NCBI RefSeq assembly: GCF_003841465.1
Contig: NZ_REFZ01000008.1
Span: 124,001-188,000 of the forward strand
Reading direction: 5' to 3'
From: Natrarchaeobius oligotrophus
GTDB lineage: Archaea > Halobacteriota > Halobacteria > Halobacteriales > Natrialbaceae
DNA length: 64,000 nucleotides
This document shows, piece by piece, positions 42,795-51,690 of the stretch. The notes under the pieces are model-generated. The model ran no database searches. It worked only from the letters and a program-made list of their open reading frames with translations, and was not told where the DNA came from. Each line of letters starts with the position of its first letter. Within the stretch, counting starts at the first letter, position 1. The position numbers and the translations under genes were made by a program.

Positions 42795-42929
42795 GTGATT
42801 CGAGGCCGTCGACCAGGCTGGACCACTCGAGGGCGTCGACCGCCTCGAGCGAGGTGGCTGAGAGTCCGTTGAACGGCCGGTGGACGACGAACCGATCGCG
42901 AAGACGGTCGCGTTCCGTCACGGGACCCG

Positions 42930-43009
42930 ATACGGCCTGTCGCAGGTCGTTGTCGACGCAACCGCGACCGTCCCGCGATTGCACCGGTAAACCGGTACGG
43001 CAATCCGTT
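42930..43009 (-). repeat. Palindromic repeat element, copy C (degenerate)
   Basis: Read on the minus strand it starts ACGGATTGCCGTACCGGTT then TACCGGTGCA and ends with ACAGGCCGTAT. Copy B (53202-53283) has ACGGATTGCTGTAACGATT then TACCGGCGCA and ends ACAGTAAACCGTAT. Size (80 vs 82 bp) and end sequences agree, though the inner palindrome has decayed. It lies 28 bp after the lysE-like stop, on the same strand as that gene. Confidence 0.5.
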
Positions 43010-43037
43010 CGAGCCGTCACTTTGCGTTCGCGTTTCG

Positions 43038-43715
43038 TCACAGCATCCGTGCCGTACCCATCGCAAGAAAGAACAGACCGAACCCGAACAGCACGACCGC
43101 ACTCAGGGCGGCGGCGGCGGGGGCGAACGCGTCGACGCGACGGCCGGCCGAAACGAGCGCCGCCGGAAAGGTAACGATCCACAGGGCGATCCCGGCGAAA
43201 AAACCCACGAGAAGCGTCGCGGACCCCGTCTGGACGATCAACACCCCCGAGAGCGTCTCGCCGACGGCGGGGAGGGACGCCAGAACGTCGAGGGTGCCCG
43301 ACTCGAGCAGACCGACGCCGACGGTGAGCCAGAACCCGATCTGGTAGGGGTTGGTCAGCGAGAGCGCGAACGTCTTGCGAAACCCCGTCGACTCCTGGCG
43401 GTGCCCGTCGGTGAACGACGCGGCGTCGCTGGCTTCCGAGAGCGCGCCGACGGCGAAATACAGCATCAGCAGTCCGCCGGCGAGATAGAGGATCGGCCGG
43501 ACTACCGGATAGCGATCGATCACCGCGACGACGCCGGCCAGCGCGAGCGCGAAAAAGAGAACGTCCGCGACCATCGCACCCAGCCCGGCTCGAAACCCGG
43601 CCGTCCATCCTCTGACGACGCTTTCTTCGGCGATGATCGCGTTCATCGGACCCGGAGGTGCCGCGAGAGCGAGTCCGAACACGACGCCGGCGAGCGTCGT
43701 CGTAACGAGGGCCAT
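43038..43715 (-). CDS. LysE family exporter
   Basis: The 225-residue membrane protein has six hydrophobic segments and the family's N-terminal motif GLALAAPPGPMNAIIAEESVVRG, plus LSLTNPYQIGFWLTVG around the fourth helix. LysE/RhtB proteins export amino acids or small solutes; the substrate is unknown. The start at 43715 gives a normal length. A 9-bp upstream start (43724) is possible. Confidence 0.88.
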   Translation of the reverse strand: MALVTTTLAGVVFGLALAAPPGPMNAIIAEESVVRGWTAGFRAGLGAMVADVLFFALALAGVVAVIDRYPVVRPILYLAGGLLMLYFAVGALSEASDAASFTDGHRQESTGFRKTFALSLTNPYQIGFWLTVGVGLLESGTLDVLASLPAVGETLSGVLIVQTGSATLLVGFFAGIALWIVTFPAALVSAGRRVDAFAPAAAALSAVVLFGFGLFFLAMGTARML

Positions 43716-44028
43716 CACTCGCACTCGAGTCGACGGCGGGCGGTGAAAAAGACAGCGACCGAACGGTGTGCGGGCGACACGTGATCCGACACATTCGAAC
43801 GCTGTCAGTATCTGGCACGCGGACGCGAGTCGACGTACCGTTTACAGCGTCCGAGAACGGAAGATGCACTTTTACCGCTCGAGAACCTATCCGTTTTCGG
43901 AGTCGTGGATACCCGTCGCACGCTCCATGGCTCCTCCCCTGTTTCGACGGACGATCGACGGTCGGGTATCTTCGAACCGGGAGGTCCGTCGATTCTTTGG
44001 TGTTCGATTCCCTACCCGTCGGTGAGAC
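43716..44028. other. Intergenic region between divergent lysE-like and thioredoxin-fold genes
   Basis: This 313-bp stretch must hold both promoters. A TTTTTACCGC-type AT-richer patch near 43868 is the only TATA-like candidate seen toward the plus-strand gene, but its distance is too great for a leaderless mRNA. No gene is seen. Confidence 0.5.
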
Positions 44029-44805
44029 GTGGAGCCGAACGATTCCGAACGCGAACGTGGCGGAGCGGGGGTCCGGGTCGACGAGCGACCGCCCCCCGAA
44101 CGAGCAACGCCGAGCAGACGCGCGATTCTCGCCGGTGCAGCGGGAGTCGCGGTCGCGGGCTGTCTCGACGACGGAACCGGCGAACCCGACGCCGACGGGG
44201 CCGACGGAACGGACGAGTTGACCGACGACGGATCGGCTGGGCCGCCGTTCGAGATCGCGACGATCGACGCGCCCGGAAGCGAGGCCGGAACCACGACGGT
44301 TCCCCGGGAGGGGACCGTCTTCCTCGTCAACTTCACCAGAACGGCGTGTCCGACCAGCGAAGGGATGGTCTCGACGATTCGAGACGCGAGGGACCGCCTC
44401 GCGGAAACGGACGAACTCGACGACGGGGCAGTCAGCGTCGAGTTCCTGTCGGTCACGGATCCGACTCGAGGGTTAGACCCCACCGACGAGGAACTGGCGT
44501 CCTGGTGGGACGAACACGATGGGGACTGGCCGATCGGCGTCGACGGCGACGGCGTGATGAATCGTCACTACGACGTCTCGGGGTTTCCGACGACCGTGGC
44601 GATCGACGGAGCGGGAACGGTACACTGGCGCAGCAGCCGCGGAACGGCCGCGAGCAACGTCGTCACCGGCGTCAGGGAGGCGGTCGAGGCCGAAACCGCC
44701 GGAGGGGCGGACGACGAGTCGAACGGGGGACCTGACGAGCCGAATACGGGCGACGTGGAGGACGACGGCTCAGCCGACGCGGACTCCGGCGGAGACACGA
44801 CCTAA
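44029..44805 (+). CDS. Tat-exported thioredoxin-fold lipoprotein lacking the CxxC pair
   Basis: The 258-residue protein (GTG start) has a twin-arginine lipoprotein signal (SRRAILAGAAGVAVAGC at about 28-44), then an acidic linker and a thioredoxin/TlpA-like fold (EIATIDAPGSEAGTTTV, VFLVNFTRTACPTSEGM, GFPTTVAIDGAGTV with cis-Pro). At the usual active-site position it reads ACPTS, so only one Cys remains. It resembles Sco/TlpA-type extracytoplasmic thiol proteins. It is a paralogue of the 45573 protein on the other side of a methyltransferase gene. Confidence 0.82.
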   Translation: MEPNDSERERGGAGVRVDERPPPERATPSRRAILAGAAGVAVAGCLDDGTGEPDADGADGTDELTDDGSAGPPFEIATIDAPGSEAGTTTVPREGTVFLVNFTRTACPTSEGMVSTIRDARDRLAETDELDDGAVSVEFLSVTDPTRGLDPTDEELASWWDEHDGDWPIGVDGDGVMNRHYDVSGFPTTVAIDGAGTVHWRSSRGTAASNVVTGVREAVEAETAGGADDESNGGPDEPNTGDVEDDGSADADSGGDTT

Positions 44806-44810
44806 CGCTA

Positions 44811-45413
44811 TTACGGCGACGGGTACGACTGCGCGCCGCCGCTCGAGTTGCGCGCGACGAGCGTCGCCACGGCGGCCGTTCCGTCGACGATGGTCCGCCG
44901 GCGCTCCTCGTACGAGAGGACGGTGAGATCGAGCGCCGCCCTGAGGAGATCGTTCGACCGATAGCGGTACCGATCGCCCGACGGACCGACGTCGATCGGG
45001 TCGCTCGAGCGGAGGTGGTGTTCGACGACGAGCACGCCGTCCGGCGCGAGCGCCTCCTTCAGGTCGGGGAGGTACTCGAGCGCGGCGAAGAAACTGATCG
45101 CGATCAGGTCGTACGCCTCCGGTTCGAGTTCGAACTCCTCGAGATCGGACCGGATCCAGTCGACGTCGACGCCACGGTCCGCCGCCCGTTCCCGCGCGAT
45201 CTCGAGTGCGGCGTCGGAGACGTCGACCGCGTCGACGTCGTACCCCCGCTCGGCGAGAAACAGCGCGTTTCGTCCGGTGCCGGTCGCCACGTCGAGGGCG
45301 CGTCCGTCCGGAAACTCGTCGACGTAACGCTCGAGCTCGGGAATCGGCTCCTCGGGGAGTCGGAACTCGTCGTCGCCGTACTTCTCGTTCCATCGCTCGC
45401 GGTCGTCGCTCAC
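44811..45413 (-). CDS. Class I SAM-dependent methyltransferase
   Basis: The 200-residue protein has the Rossmann methyltransferase motifs: I (ALDVATGTGRNALFLAERGYDVDAVD), II/III (DWIRSDLEEFELEPEAYDLI), and a post-core ALAPDGVLVVEHHL. It resembles tellurite-resistance-type (TehB-like) thiol or thiopurine-like methyltransferases in its compact size, but substrate is unknown. It ends 6 bp from the 3' end of the upstream thioredoxin-fold gene (convergent). Confidence 0.88.
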   Translation of the reverse strand: MSDDRERWNEKYGDDEFRLPEEPIPELERYVDEFPDGRALDVATGTGRNALFLAERGYDVDAVDVSDAALEIARERAADRGVDVDWIRSDLEEFELEPEAYDLIAISFFAALEYLPDLKEALAPDGVLVVEHHLRSSDPIDVGPSGDRYRYRSNDLLRAALDLTVLSYEERRRTIVDGTAAVATLVARNSSGGAQSYPSP

Positions 45414-45572
45414 GTCCGACGTTCGCCGCGCGAGGTTCTATAATCGTTCGCTCTCCACCGATGCGAGTCAGGCCGTTTCGGGGTCGACGGTCGCGGCCGG
45501 GCCCGACAACGAGGTCCTCGTTCGTCGTCCGAACCAGTACGTCCATGTGCGAGCGGGGCGTACGTCGCGAGC

Positions 45573-46262
45573 ATGAAACGGCGCGAGCTCGTCGCCGGCG
45601 TCGCCAGCCTGGGAGTGCTCGCCGGGGCCGGCGGAATCCTGTCCCGCGGTCTGCCGACGTTCGAAGCGAGCGACGATGGTGGCTCCGACGACGACTCCTC
45701 GAGCGCGCCGGCGGAGATCCGGACGATCGACGCACCCGGAAGCGCGGCCGGGACGATCACCGTTCCGACCGACGGCGTCAGCGTGGTGACGTTCTTCGTC
45801 ACCGGCTGCGGCCAGTGTCAGGCCCAGGTTTCCGGGGTCGGTCGGGCACGGTCGACGCTGGTCGACCGGTACGGCGACGCGGTGACCGCGCTGTGGCTCA
45901 CCTACCAGACCCCGGAGACGATGCCCGAAGACGAGCTTCGAGAGTGGTGGGCGGAGCTTGGCGGAAACTGGCTCGTCGGCTACGATCCGACGCCCAGCAT
46001 CGCGGCGACCTACGGCGCGGTCGGCTACCCCGTTACGATCGTTATCGACGAGGACGGCGAGAAACGCTGGCACGAAAACGGCGTACAGGCGGCCGACAGA
46101 ATCGTCCGGGCGGTCGAGTCGGTACTCGAGGAAGAAACCGGTGGCTCCGACGAGTCTGACGGTTCCGACGGAATCGACGAGGCTGACGGCTCCGACGGAA
46201 CCAACGAGGCTGACGGCTCCGACGAGAATGCCGGAACCAATGAGACTGTCGGAGCCGTCTGA
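45573..46262 (+). CDS. Tat-exported TlpA-like thiol-disulfide protein
   Basis: The 229-residue protein starts with a twin-arginine-like signal (KRRELVAGVASLGVLAGAGG), followed by a thioredoxin fold with an intact CxxC (TGCGQCQAQ) and cis-Pro region (GAVGYPVTIVIDEDG). The segment EIRTIDAPGSAAGTITV is nearly the same as in the 44029 paralogue (EIATIDAPGSEAGTTTV). The last 35 residues are a DGSDG/NEADGSD repeat. It probably reduces or transfers disulfides outside the cell, perhaps in cytochrome maturation. Confidence 0.85.
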   Translation: MKRRELVAGVASLGVLAGAGGILSRGLPTFEASDDGGSDDDSSSAPAEIRTIDAPGSAAGTITVPTDGVSVVTFFVTGCGQCQAQVSGVGRARSTLVDRYGDAVTALWLTYQTPETMPEDELREWWAELGGNWLVGYDPTPSIAATYGAVGYPVTIVIDEDGEKRWHENGVQAADRIVRAVESVLEEETGGSDESDGSDGIDEADGSDGTNEADGSDENAGTNETVGAV

Positions 46263-46288
46263 TCGAGTCGACGAACGGCGTCGCGGCG

Positions 46289-48826
46289 TCAGGCTTCGGC
46301 CTGCCAGTTGCGCACTCGATCCGCGCTGATGCCGTCGACGGACGCGGCGACGTCGTCCGGATCGGCGTCGGTCAGATCGTCGATGCTCTCGATCCCGGCG
46401 CTCGCGAGTTTTTCGACCGTCTTCGCGCCGATACCGTCGAGCGCCTCGAGATCGGAGCCGGAGTCGCTCTCGCGGGCCTGGAACTCCTGGTAGTTGCAGA
46501 TGGGACAGCCGAGCTCCCAGGGCTCGTCGCCGCTGTGGATGACGAGTTCCGGCAGCTCGTGTTCGTCGCAGTGGTCGTCGGTCACCTCGATGTCGCCGCG
46601 ACGCGGCAGCGGGAGGGAGTACTCGCAGTCGGGATACCGAGTACAGCCGACGAGCCGGGAGCCGCTCTGGAGGGTTTTGACGGCGAGTTCGCCGCCGTGT
46701 TCGTCGGCGGTTTCAGCGCCTTCGTCTCGCGACGTCTCCGACGTCGCGCTGTCACCGCACTCCGGACAGTCGCCCAGGATCGGTCCCTCGCCGGCCTCCT
46801 CAGCCTTGCAGAGCGGACAGCCGTGGACGAACGTCTGGCGGCCGGCCAGCATCTTCACCTCGTTCAGTCCGTGATCGTCACACTCGCTCTCGAGGATCAG
46901 GGGTTTGCCGGTCGAGGGCAGCGGGAGCGTGTACTCGCAATCGGGGTAGCCGTCGCAGCCGACGAAGTACGAGCCGTGGCGGCTTCGGCGGACGAGCAGG
47001 TCCTCGCCGCACTCGGGACACGGACCGAGGCGCTTGTCGTCTTTGAGCGACTTCCGGAGGTGGTCGCCGATCTCGTCGCGCGAGTCGACGAGGCTCTCGA
47101 AGATCGCCTCGAGCATCTCGCGCGACTCGTCGGTGACGTCCTCGAGTCCGGCGTCGCCCGACGCGATCGCGTCCATGTCGGCCTCGAGCTGGGCGGTCAT
47201 CTCCTCGCTGACGACCCGATCGGCGTAGTTCTCGGCCGCGTCGACGACGGCCATCGCGAGCTTCGTGGGTCGCGGCGGGTCGCTCTCGATGTATCCCCGG
47301 TCGTAGAGCTTCTCTAAGGTGTTGTGGCGGGTAGACTTGGTACCAATCCCCATATCCTCCATGGTCTCGATGAGCCGGGACTGGCCGTACCGTCGGGGCG
47401 GCTGCGTCTCTTTTTCCTCGAGTTCGACGTCCGACACCGACAGCTCCTCGCCTTCGTCGACGTCCGGAACGTAGTTCTCCGTGGTGCTGAAGTACGGGTA
47501 GACGTCGTGGTAGCCGGGTTCGACGAGGCGCTTTCCGTTAGCCTTGAGCCGACAGTCGCCGACTTCGGCGACGACCTTGAGGTGTTCCCAGACGGCCGCC
47601 TCGGCGACCGTCGCGTAGAACCGCCGCACCACGAGTTCGAAGATCTCCCACTCGTCGTCGGAGACGTCGCCGCGGCTCGGAATCTCGCCGGTCGGATGGA
47701 TCGGCGGGTGGTCGGTCGTCTCCTCGTCGCCCTCGGTCGGGACGACCTCGTCGGCCTCGAGCAGCGACTCCGCGGACTCGCCGAGCGTCGGGTGGCCGAC
47801 GAACTCGTCGAGCAATGCCTCCGGATCGAGGTCGTCGGGGTAGACGGTGTTGTCGGTCCGCGGGTAGGTGATGTAGCCGGCGGTGTAGAGGTCCTCGGCG
47901 ATCGACATCGCCCGCTGGGCGGAGTAGCCGAGCGAGCCCGCAGCGCGGATGAACTGCGTCGTGTTGAACGGCGTCGGCGGCGCGTCGGTCCGGGTGCGCC
48001 GGTTGACGTCGACGACGGTCGCCGCGGACGCACTCGAGAGCGTTTCGTAGACCTCCTCGGCGACGGCTTCGTCCCAGACGCGTTCGGCCTCGTTGTCGTC
48101 CTCGTCGCGGTAGAAGTACTGGGCCTCGAACGACTCCGCCTCTTCGTCGGTCTTGCCCAGGTCCGCGAACAGCTCCCAGTACTCTTCGGGGTCGAACGCC
48201 TGAATCTCGCGCTCGCGGTCGACGATCAGCTTCAGCGTCGGAGACTGGACGCGGCCGACCGAGATGAAGTCGTTGCCGAGCTGGCCGGCCGACAGCGAGA
48301 GAAATCGCGTGAGCGCGGCACCCCAGACGAGGTCGATGATCTGGCGCGCTTCGCCCGCGGCGGCGAGGTCGAAATCGAGGTCGTCGGGCTCGTCGAAGGC
48401 GTTCTGAACCTCGTTTTCCGTGATCGAGGAGAACCGAACGCGTCGGATTGGAACGTCCTCGTTGACGTCCCGGACGATCTCGTACGCTTCCTTGCCGATG
48501 AGTTCGCCCTCGCGGTCGTAGTCGGTCGCGATCGTGACGCGCGTCGCCTTCCGTGCGAGGATGCGAAGCGTGGCGACGATGTTCTCTTTCGTCGGCGTCT
48601 TTTCGATCTCTGCGCCGATCAGTTCGACCGGCTCGACGTCGCGCCAGTCCGAGTACTCCGGGGGGAAGTCAACGCCGACGACGTGGCCCGACAGCCCGAC
48701 GCAGCGTTTGCCGCCCCACTCGTAGACGTTCACCCCGTTCTCGCGGCTCGAGTCGTAGCTTCCGCCGCTCAGGATGTCGGCGATTCGTCTCGCGGCGTTG
48801 TCCTTCTCGGTGACGATCAGTTCCAC
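46289..48826 (-). CDS. topA: DNA topoisomerase I (type IA)
   Basis: TopA relaxes negatively supercoiled DNA by single-strand passage. The 845-residue protein has the Toprim domain (ELIVTEKDNAARRIADIL, ATDYDREGELIG), the SVGRVQSPTL region, the catalytic Tyr in TAGYITYPRTDNT, and a C-terminal series of zinc-ribbon repeats (CPECGEDLLVRRSRHG, GCDGYPDCEY, GCPLC, CPECGD, GCTRYPDCEY, GCPICNYQ). It ends in a helix-hairpin-helix domain (ALDGIGAKTVEKLASAGIES) for extra DNA contacts. The GTG start is set by a perfect Shine-Dalgarno 6 nt upstream. Confidence 0.97.
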   Translation of the reverse strand: MELIVTEKDNAARRIADILSGGSYDSSRENGVNVYEWGGKRCVGLSGHVVGVDFPPEYSDWRDVEPVELIGAEIEKTPTKENIVATLRILARKATRVTIATDYDREGELIGKEAYEIVRDVNEDVPIRRVRFSSITENEVQNAFDEPDDLDFDLAAAGEARQIIDLVWGAALTRFLSLSAGQLGNDFISVGRVQSPTLKLIVDREREIQAFDPEEYWELFADLGKTDEEAESFEAQYFYRDEDDNEAERVWDEAVAEEVYETLSSASAATVVDVNRRTRTDAPPTPFNTTQFIRAAGSLGYSAQRAMSIAEDLYTAGYITYPRTDNTVYPDDLDPEALLDEFVGHPTLGESAESLLEADEVVPTEGDEETTDHPPIHPTGEIPSRGDVSDDEWEIFELVVRRFYATVAEAAVWEHLKVVAEVGDCRLKANGKRLVEPGYHDVYPYFSTTENYVPDVDEGEELSVSDVELEEKETQPPRRYGQSRLIETMEDMGIGTKSTRHNTLEKLYDRGYIESDPPRPTKLAMAVVDAAENYADRVVSEEMTAQLEADMDAIASGDAGLEDVTDESREMLEAIFESLVDSRDEIGDHLRKSLKDDKRLGPCPECGEDLLVRRSRHGSYFVGCDGYPDCEYTLPLPSTGKPLILESECDDHGLNEVKMLAGRQTFVHGCPLCKAEEAGEGPILGDCPECGDSATSETSRDEGAETADEHGGELAVKTLQSGSRLVGCTRYPDCEYSLPLPRRGDIEVTDDHCDEHELPELVIHSGDEPWELGCPICNYQEFQARESDSGSDLEALDGIGAKTVEKLASAGIESIDDLTDADPDDVAASVDGISADRVRNWQAEA

Positions 48827-49130
48827 CGACTCTCACCTCCGCGGCCTCGAGCGTTCGGCGTAGCCGAGCGAGTGTCCTGCATCAGTCGCCCGCTACGACT
48901 GACGCTCTGATAACGCTTTCGCCAAAATCGACCGACTGCGCGGGTGTGCGTGCGTTACGCGGGCGCACGAGTCGGCGTACGGCCGGCCCGCGTTCGACCG
49001 ACGATCGGCTTCGACACCTACGGTCGACACACTCGACGACCGACCCGCGCTCGACTCGACCCGGTCGACGAGCCGAAACGGTTCGCGAACTGCTCGAAGG
49101 GCCGATCGGTGGAGTGGCGGGAACGGCCGC
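48827..49130. other. Upstream region of topA
   Basis: This 304-bp stretch carries the topA Shine-Dalgarno at its left end and a TATA-like minus-strand GCGTTATCAG near 48909-48918, which would give a leader of about 60 nt. The remainder is GC-rich with antisense-like frames; no gene is seen. Confidence 0.45.
48833..48840 (-). promoter_or_regulatory. Perfect Shine-Dalgarno sequence of topA
   Basis: The minus strand reads GGAGGTGA, fully complementary to the archaeal 16S anti-Shine-Dalgarno, 6 nt before the GTG at 48826. It fixes the start and implies a leadered mRNA, unlike most genes here. Confidence 0.7.
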
Positions 49131-49370
49131 TCACAGACGGACGAGCTGAATCTCGTCGTCGGTGATCGACTCGACGTTCTCCTCGTCGAGTCGGTACGTC
49201 TCTTCGTCGGCGTCACCCCAGCCGAGTCGCGATTTGATCGTATCCGTCATGCCCGGATCGGGATCGACGTGGACGGTTCCGCCTTCGACGCTCTGGACGA
49301 TACCGACCTCGTCGCCGTCGGCGTTGACGATTCGTTTTCCTTCGTCGTCTTCCGTGAACTGGGCGCACAT
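49131..49370 (-). CDS. Small PRC-barrel-like haloarchaeal protein
   Basis: The 79-residue acidic protein begins MCAQFTEDDEGKRIVNADGD, followed by EVGIVQSVEGGTVHVDPDPG and VESITDDEIQLVRL. The beta-rich pattern (GxxVxxxDGxxVGxV) matches small PRC-barrel-type proteins, common in haloarchaea and of uncertain function. The start at 49370 gives the family-like N terminus. Confidence 0.75.
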   Translation of the reverse strand: MCAQFTEDDEGKRIVNADGDEVGIVQSVEGGTVHVDPDPGMTDTIKSRLGWGDADEETYRLDEENVESITDDEIQLVRL

Positions 49371-49500
49371 CAACTCATCCGAGCACCGTCTGCGACGTAG
49401 TCTTCTCACCTACACGTGCAGGCAAGCGACCGGTCGATCGAAGCGACACTCGACGGCCGGCGGGAGTGCTCCGTCGAACGTCGGCGTGTACCTCGAACCG

Positions 49501-51519
49501 CTAGTCGCCGCGCCCGGCCCGAGCCGCCGACTCGGCCGCCGGTGGACTCGCACGCGGGAGCCGAATCGTCACCACGGTTCCGCGCTCTGGGTCCGTCTCG
49601 AGGCCGAGTTCGCCGCCGACGCTCGAGACGATCCAGTTGACGATCCAGAGGCCGACGCCGTTCGAGTGCTCGAGTTGCGACCGGTTCCGTGCGCCGGTGA
49701 ACAGGTCCCGCTCGGACTCCGAAATTCCCGGGCCGTTGTCCGCGATCCGAACGTCGACCGCGTCGACGTCCGGTCGGTCGTCGGCGGTGATCCGAACGCG
49801 AGGGATCCGCGAGTCGTTGTGTTCGATCGCGTTCTCGACGACGTTCTCGAGGGCGGTCCGCAGTTCACGCGTTCCGCAAACCCACTGTCCGTCCGACACC
49901 GACTGTTCGTACTCGAACTCGTCGTACTCCTCGCGGACGGTCGCGAGCGCGTCGTCGACGAGCTCGGCGACGCTGAGGGGGTGGCGATCGACCTCCTCAG
50001 CGGCGAGTCGGTTGGCCGTCCGAAGCCGCTCGCTGATGGCCAACAGATCGTCCGCGGCGGTCCGGATCCGACTCGCGATCGCGTCGTCAGCGTCGAGGCG
50101 GTCCTCGAGGAGCGAGGCGTAGCCGTCGACGACGTTCATCTGGTTGCGCAGGTCGTGTCGGATGATCCGGTTCAACACGTCGAGCTGTTCGTTCTGGGTC
50201 TCGAGCCTCCGTTCGTACTCCTTGCGGTCGGTGATGTCCTGAACGACGCCGATCGCCCGAACCGGCTCGCCGTCGCCGTCGTAAGAGATCTCGGCTTTCT
50301 CGCGGACCCACCTGGTTTCTCCGTCGGCGACGATCCGGTGTTCGATGTCGTAGGGCGCGCCCTCGAGTGCGGCCTCCCACTTGCGGCTCACGTACGCCTC
50401 GTCGTCGGGGTGAACGAACTGGAAAAAGCGATCGGACGTGGCGGGCAACTGGTCGGCGTCGGAGACGCCGAAGATCCGGTACACCTCGTCGGACCACTCG
50501 AGCTCGTTCGTTCGGAGGTCTTCGTACCAGCTTCCGAAGTTGGCGACGGCCTGGGCCTGCGTGAGGTGTGCTTCCCGCGTTCGCAGTTCGGCCTCCGTTT
50601 CCTTGTGGTCGGTCACGTCGCGAGCGACCAGCGTGACCGCACGGGAGCCGGCGAGACGCTCCTCGATCGGTGCGATGCGTCCCTCGAACCACCGCGTTCC
50701 CGCGGGAACCTCGAGCTGGTACTCGACCGTCTGCACGTCGCCGCTTTCGAGCGCGCGGTCGACGCAATCGCGAATGCGACTCGCTTGCGCGGGTGGAATC
50801 GAGTTGCCGAGTCGCTGGCCGACGAGTTCGTTCGGCGGGTCGATCAACAACGATTCGGAGCTGGTTCCCGCGTACACCTCGAGGTACCGACCGTCTTCGT
50901 CGAGCACCAGCGCGACGTCCGGAAACGCGGTCAACAGCGCGCGGATTTTCGCGTCGTGAATCGGCAGTGGTTCCCGCCGACGCACCCCGCGTTCCGGTTT
51001 CGCCGCGGCGCGGCCGACGCCGTCATCGGACGATCGACCGTCGCCCGATCGGTGCCGCACCGCTCGTCGCCTGGACTTGCACCACTCCCCGTAACTCCGA
51101 AGCCTGCGGGCGACGAGACGAGATCCGCCCGATTCGACCGAGCGAACGTAGTCGGTCGCTCCCCACTCGAGCGCCGCCGTCGGCTCGACGTCCGTCCGTT
51201 CGCCCCAGCAGACGACGGGAATCTCGGTCGCGCGACGGTGGCTCGCGGAACGCACTGCCCCGAGGTCGAGTTCCGACGATCGACAGGCGTAGACGACGCA
51301 GTCGATCCGGCGCTCCGCCAGCGTTCGGAGGGCGACGTCAGGGGAGTCGACGAGCACCTCCAGCGGCTCCGGGCTCGTCTCGAGCGTCGCCTTCGTCGAG
51401 CGACCCCACTCGTGGTCGGCGGTTACCACGAGTACGGTTATCCGAGCTGGCGATCCGCTCGATTCACCGGAAGCCGCGCCGACGAAATCGTCAGACATTC
51501 TCGTGCTCGTGTGAGTCAA
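49501..51519 (-). CDS. PAS-domain sensor histidine kinase with degenerate receiver domain
   Basis: The 672-residue protein has, in order: a receiver-like domain (about 30-145; VLVVTADHEWG ... CVVYACRSSE), a linker, PAS 1 (about 195-310), PAS 2 with PAC (about 330-430; WSDEVYRIFGVSDAD, RAIGVVQDITDRKEYE), DHp with phospho-His (IIRHDLRNQMNVV) and HATPase_c (VENAIEHND, IADNGPGISESE, NGVGLWIVNWIV). No membrane segment, so it senses cytosolic signals. The receiver lacks the phospho-Asp (Ala in YAC). A start 21 bp in (51498) is possible. Confidence 0.88.
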   Translation of the reverse strand: MTHTSTRMSDDFVGAASGESSGSPARITVLVVTADHEWGRSTKATLETSPEPLEVLVDSPDVALRTLAERRIDCVVYACRSSELDLGAVRSASHRRATEIPVVCWGERTDVEPTAALEWGATDYVRSVESGGSRLVARRLRSYGEWCKSRRRAVRHRSGDGRSSDDGVGRAAAKPERGVRRREPLPIHDAKIRALLTAFPDVALVLDEDGRYLEVYAGTSSESLLIDPPNELVGQRLGNSIPPAQASRIRDCVDRALESGDVQTVEYQLEVPAGTRWFEGRIAPIEERLAGSRAVTLVARDVTDHKETEAELRTREAHLTQAQAVANFGSWYEDLRTNELEWSDEVYRIFGVSDADQLPATSDRFFQFVHPDDEAYVSRKWEAALEGAPYDIEHRIVADGETRWVREKAEISYDGDGEPVRAIGVVQDITDRKEYERRLETQNEQLDVLNRIIRHDLRNQMNVVDGYASLLEDRLDADDAIASRIRTAADDLLAISERLRTANRLAAEEVDRHPLSVAELVDDALATVREEYDEFEYEQSVSDGQWVCGTRELRTALENVVENAIEHNDSRIPRVRITADDRPDVDAVDVRIADNGPGISESERDLFTGARNRSQLEHSNGVGLWIVNWIVSSVGGELGLETDPERGTVVTIRLPRASPPAAESAARAGRGD

Positions 51520-51690
51520 CCTGCGCTGACTCGGGATTGAATCTTACGGCCGACTCACCGGGATTCGGATCGGAAAACGCCGGCAATCGGCCGTATTTCG
51601 ACGGACGACGCCGACTCCCGAAGCCGGCAATCTACAGGCCGGAGCCGAGTTCTTTTCAGGCGGCCGAACCGAGGATCGACGGGAGCAACA

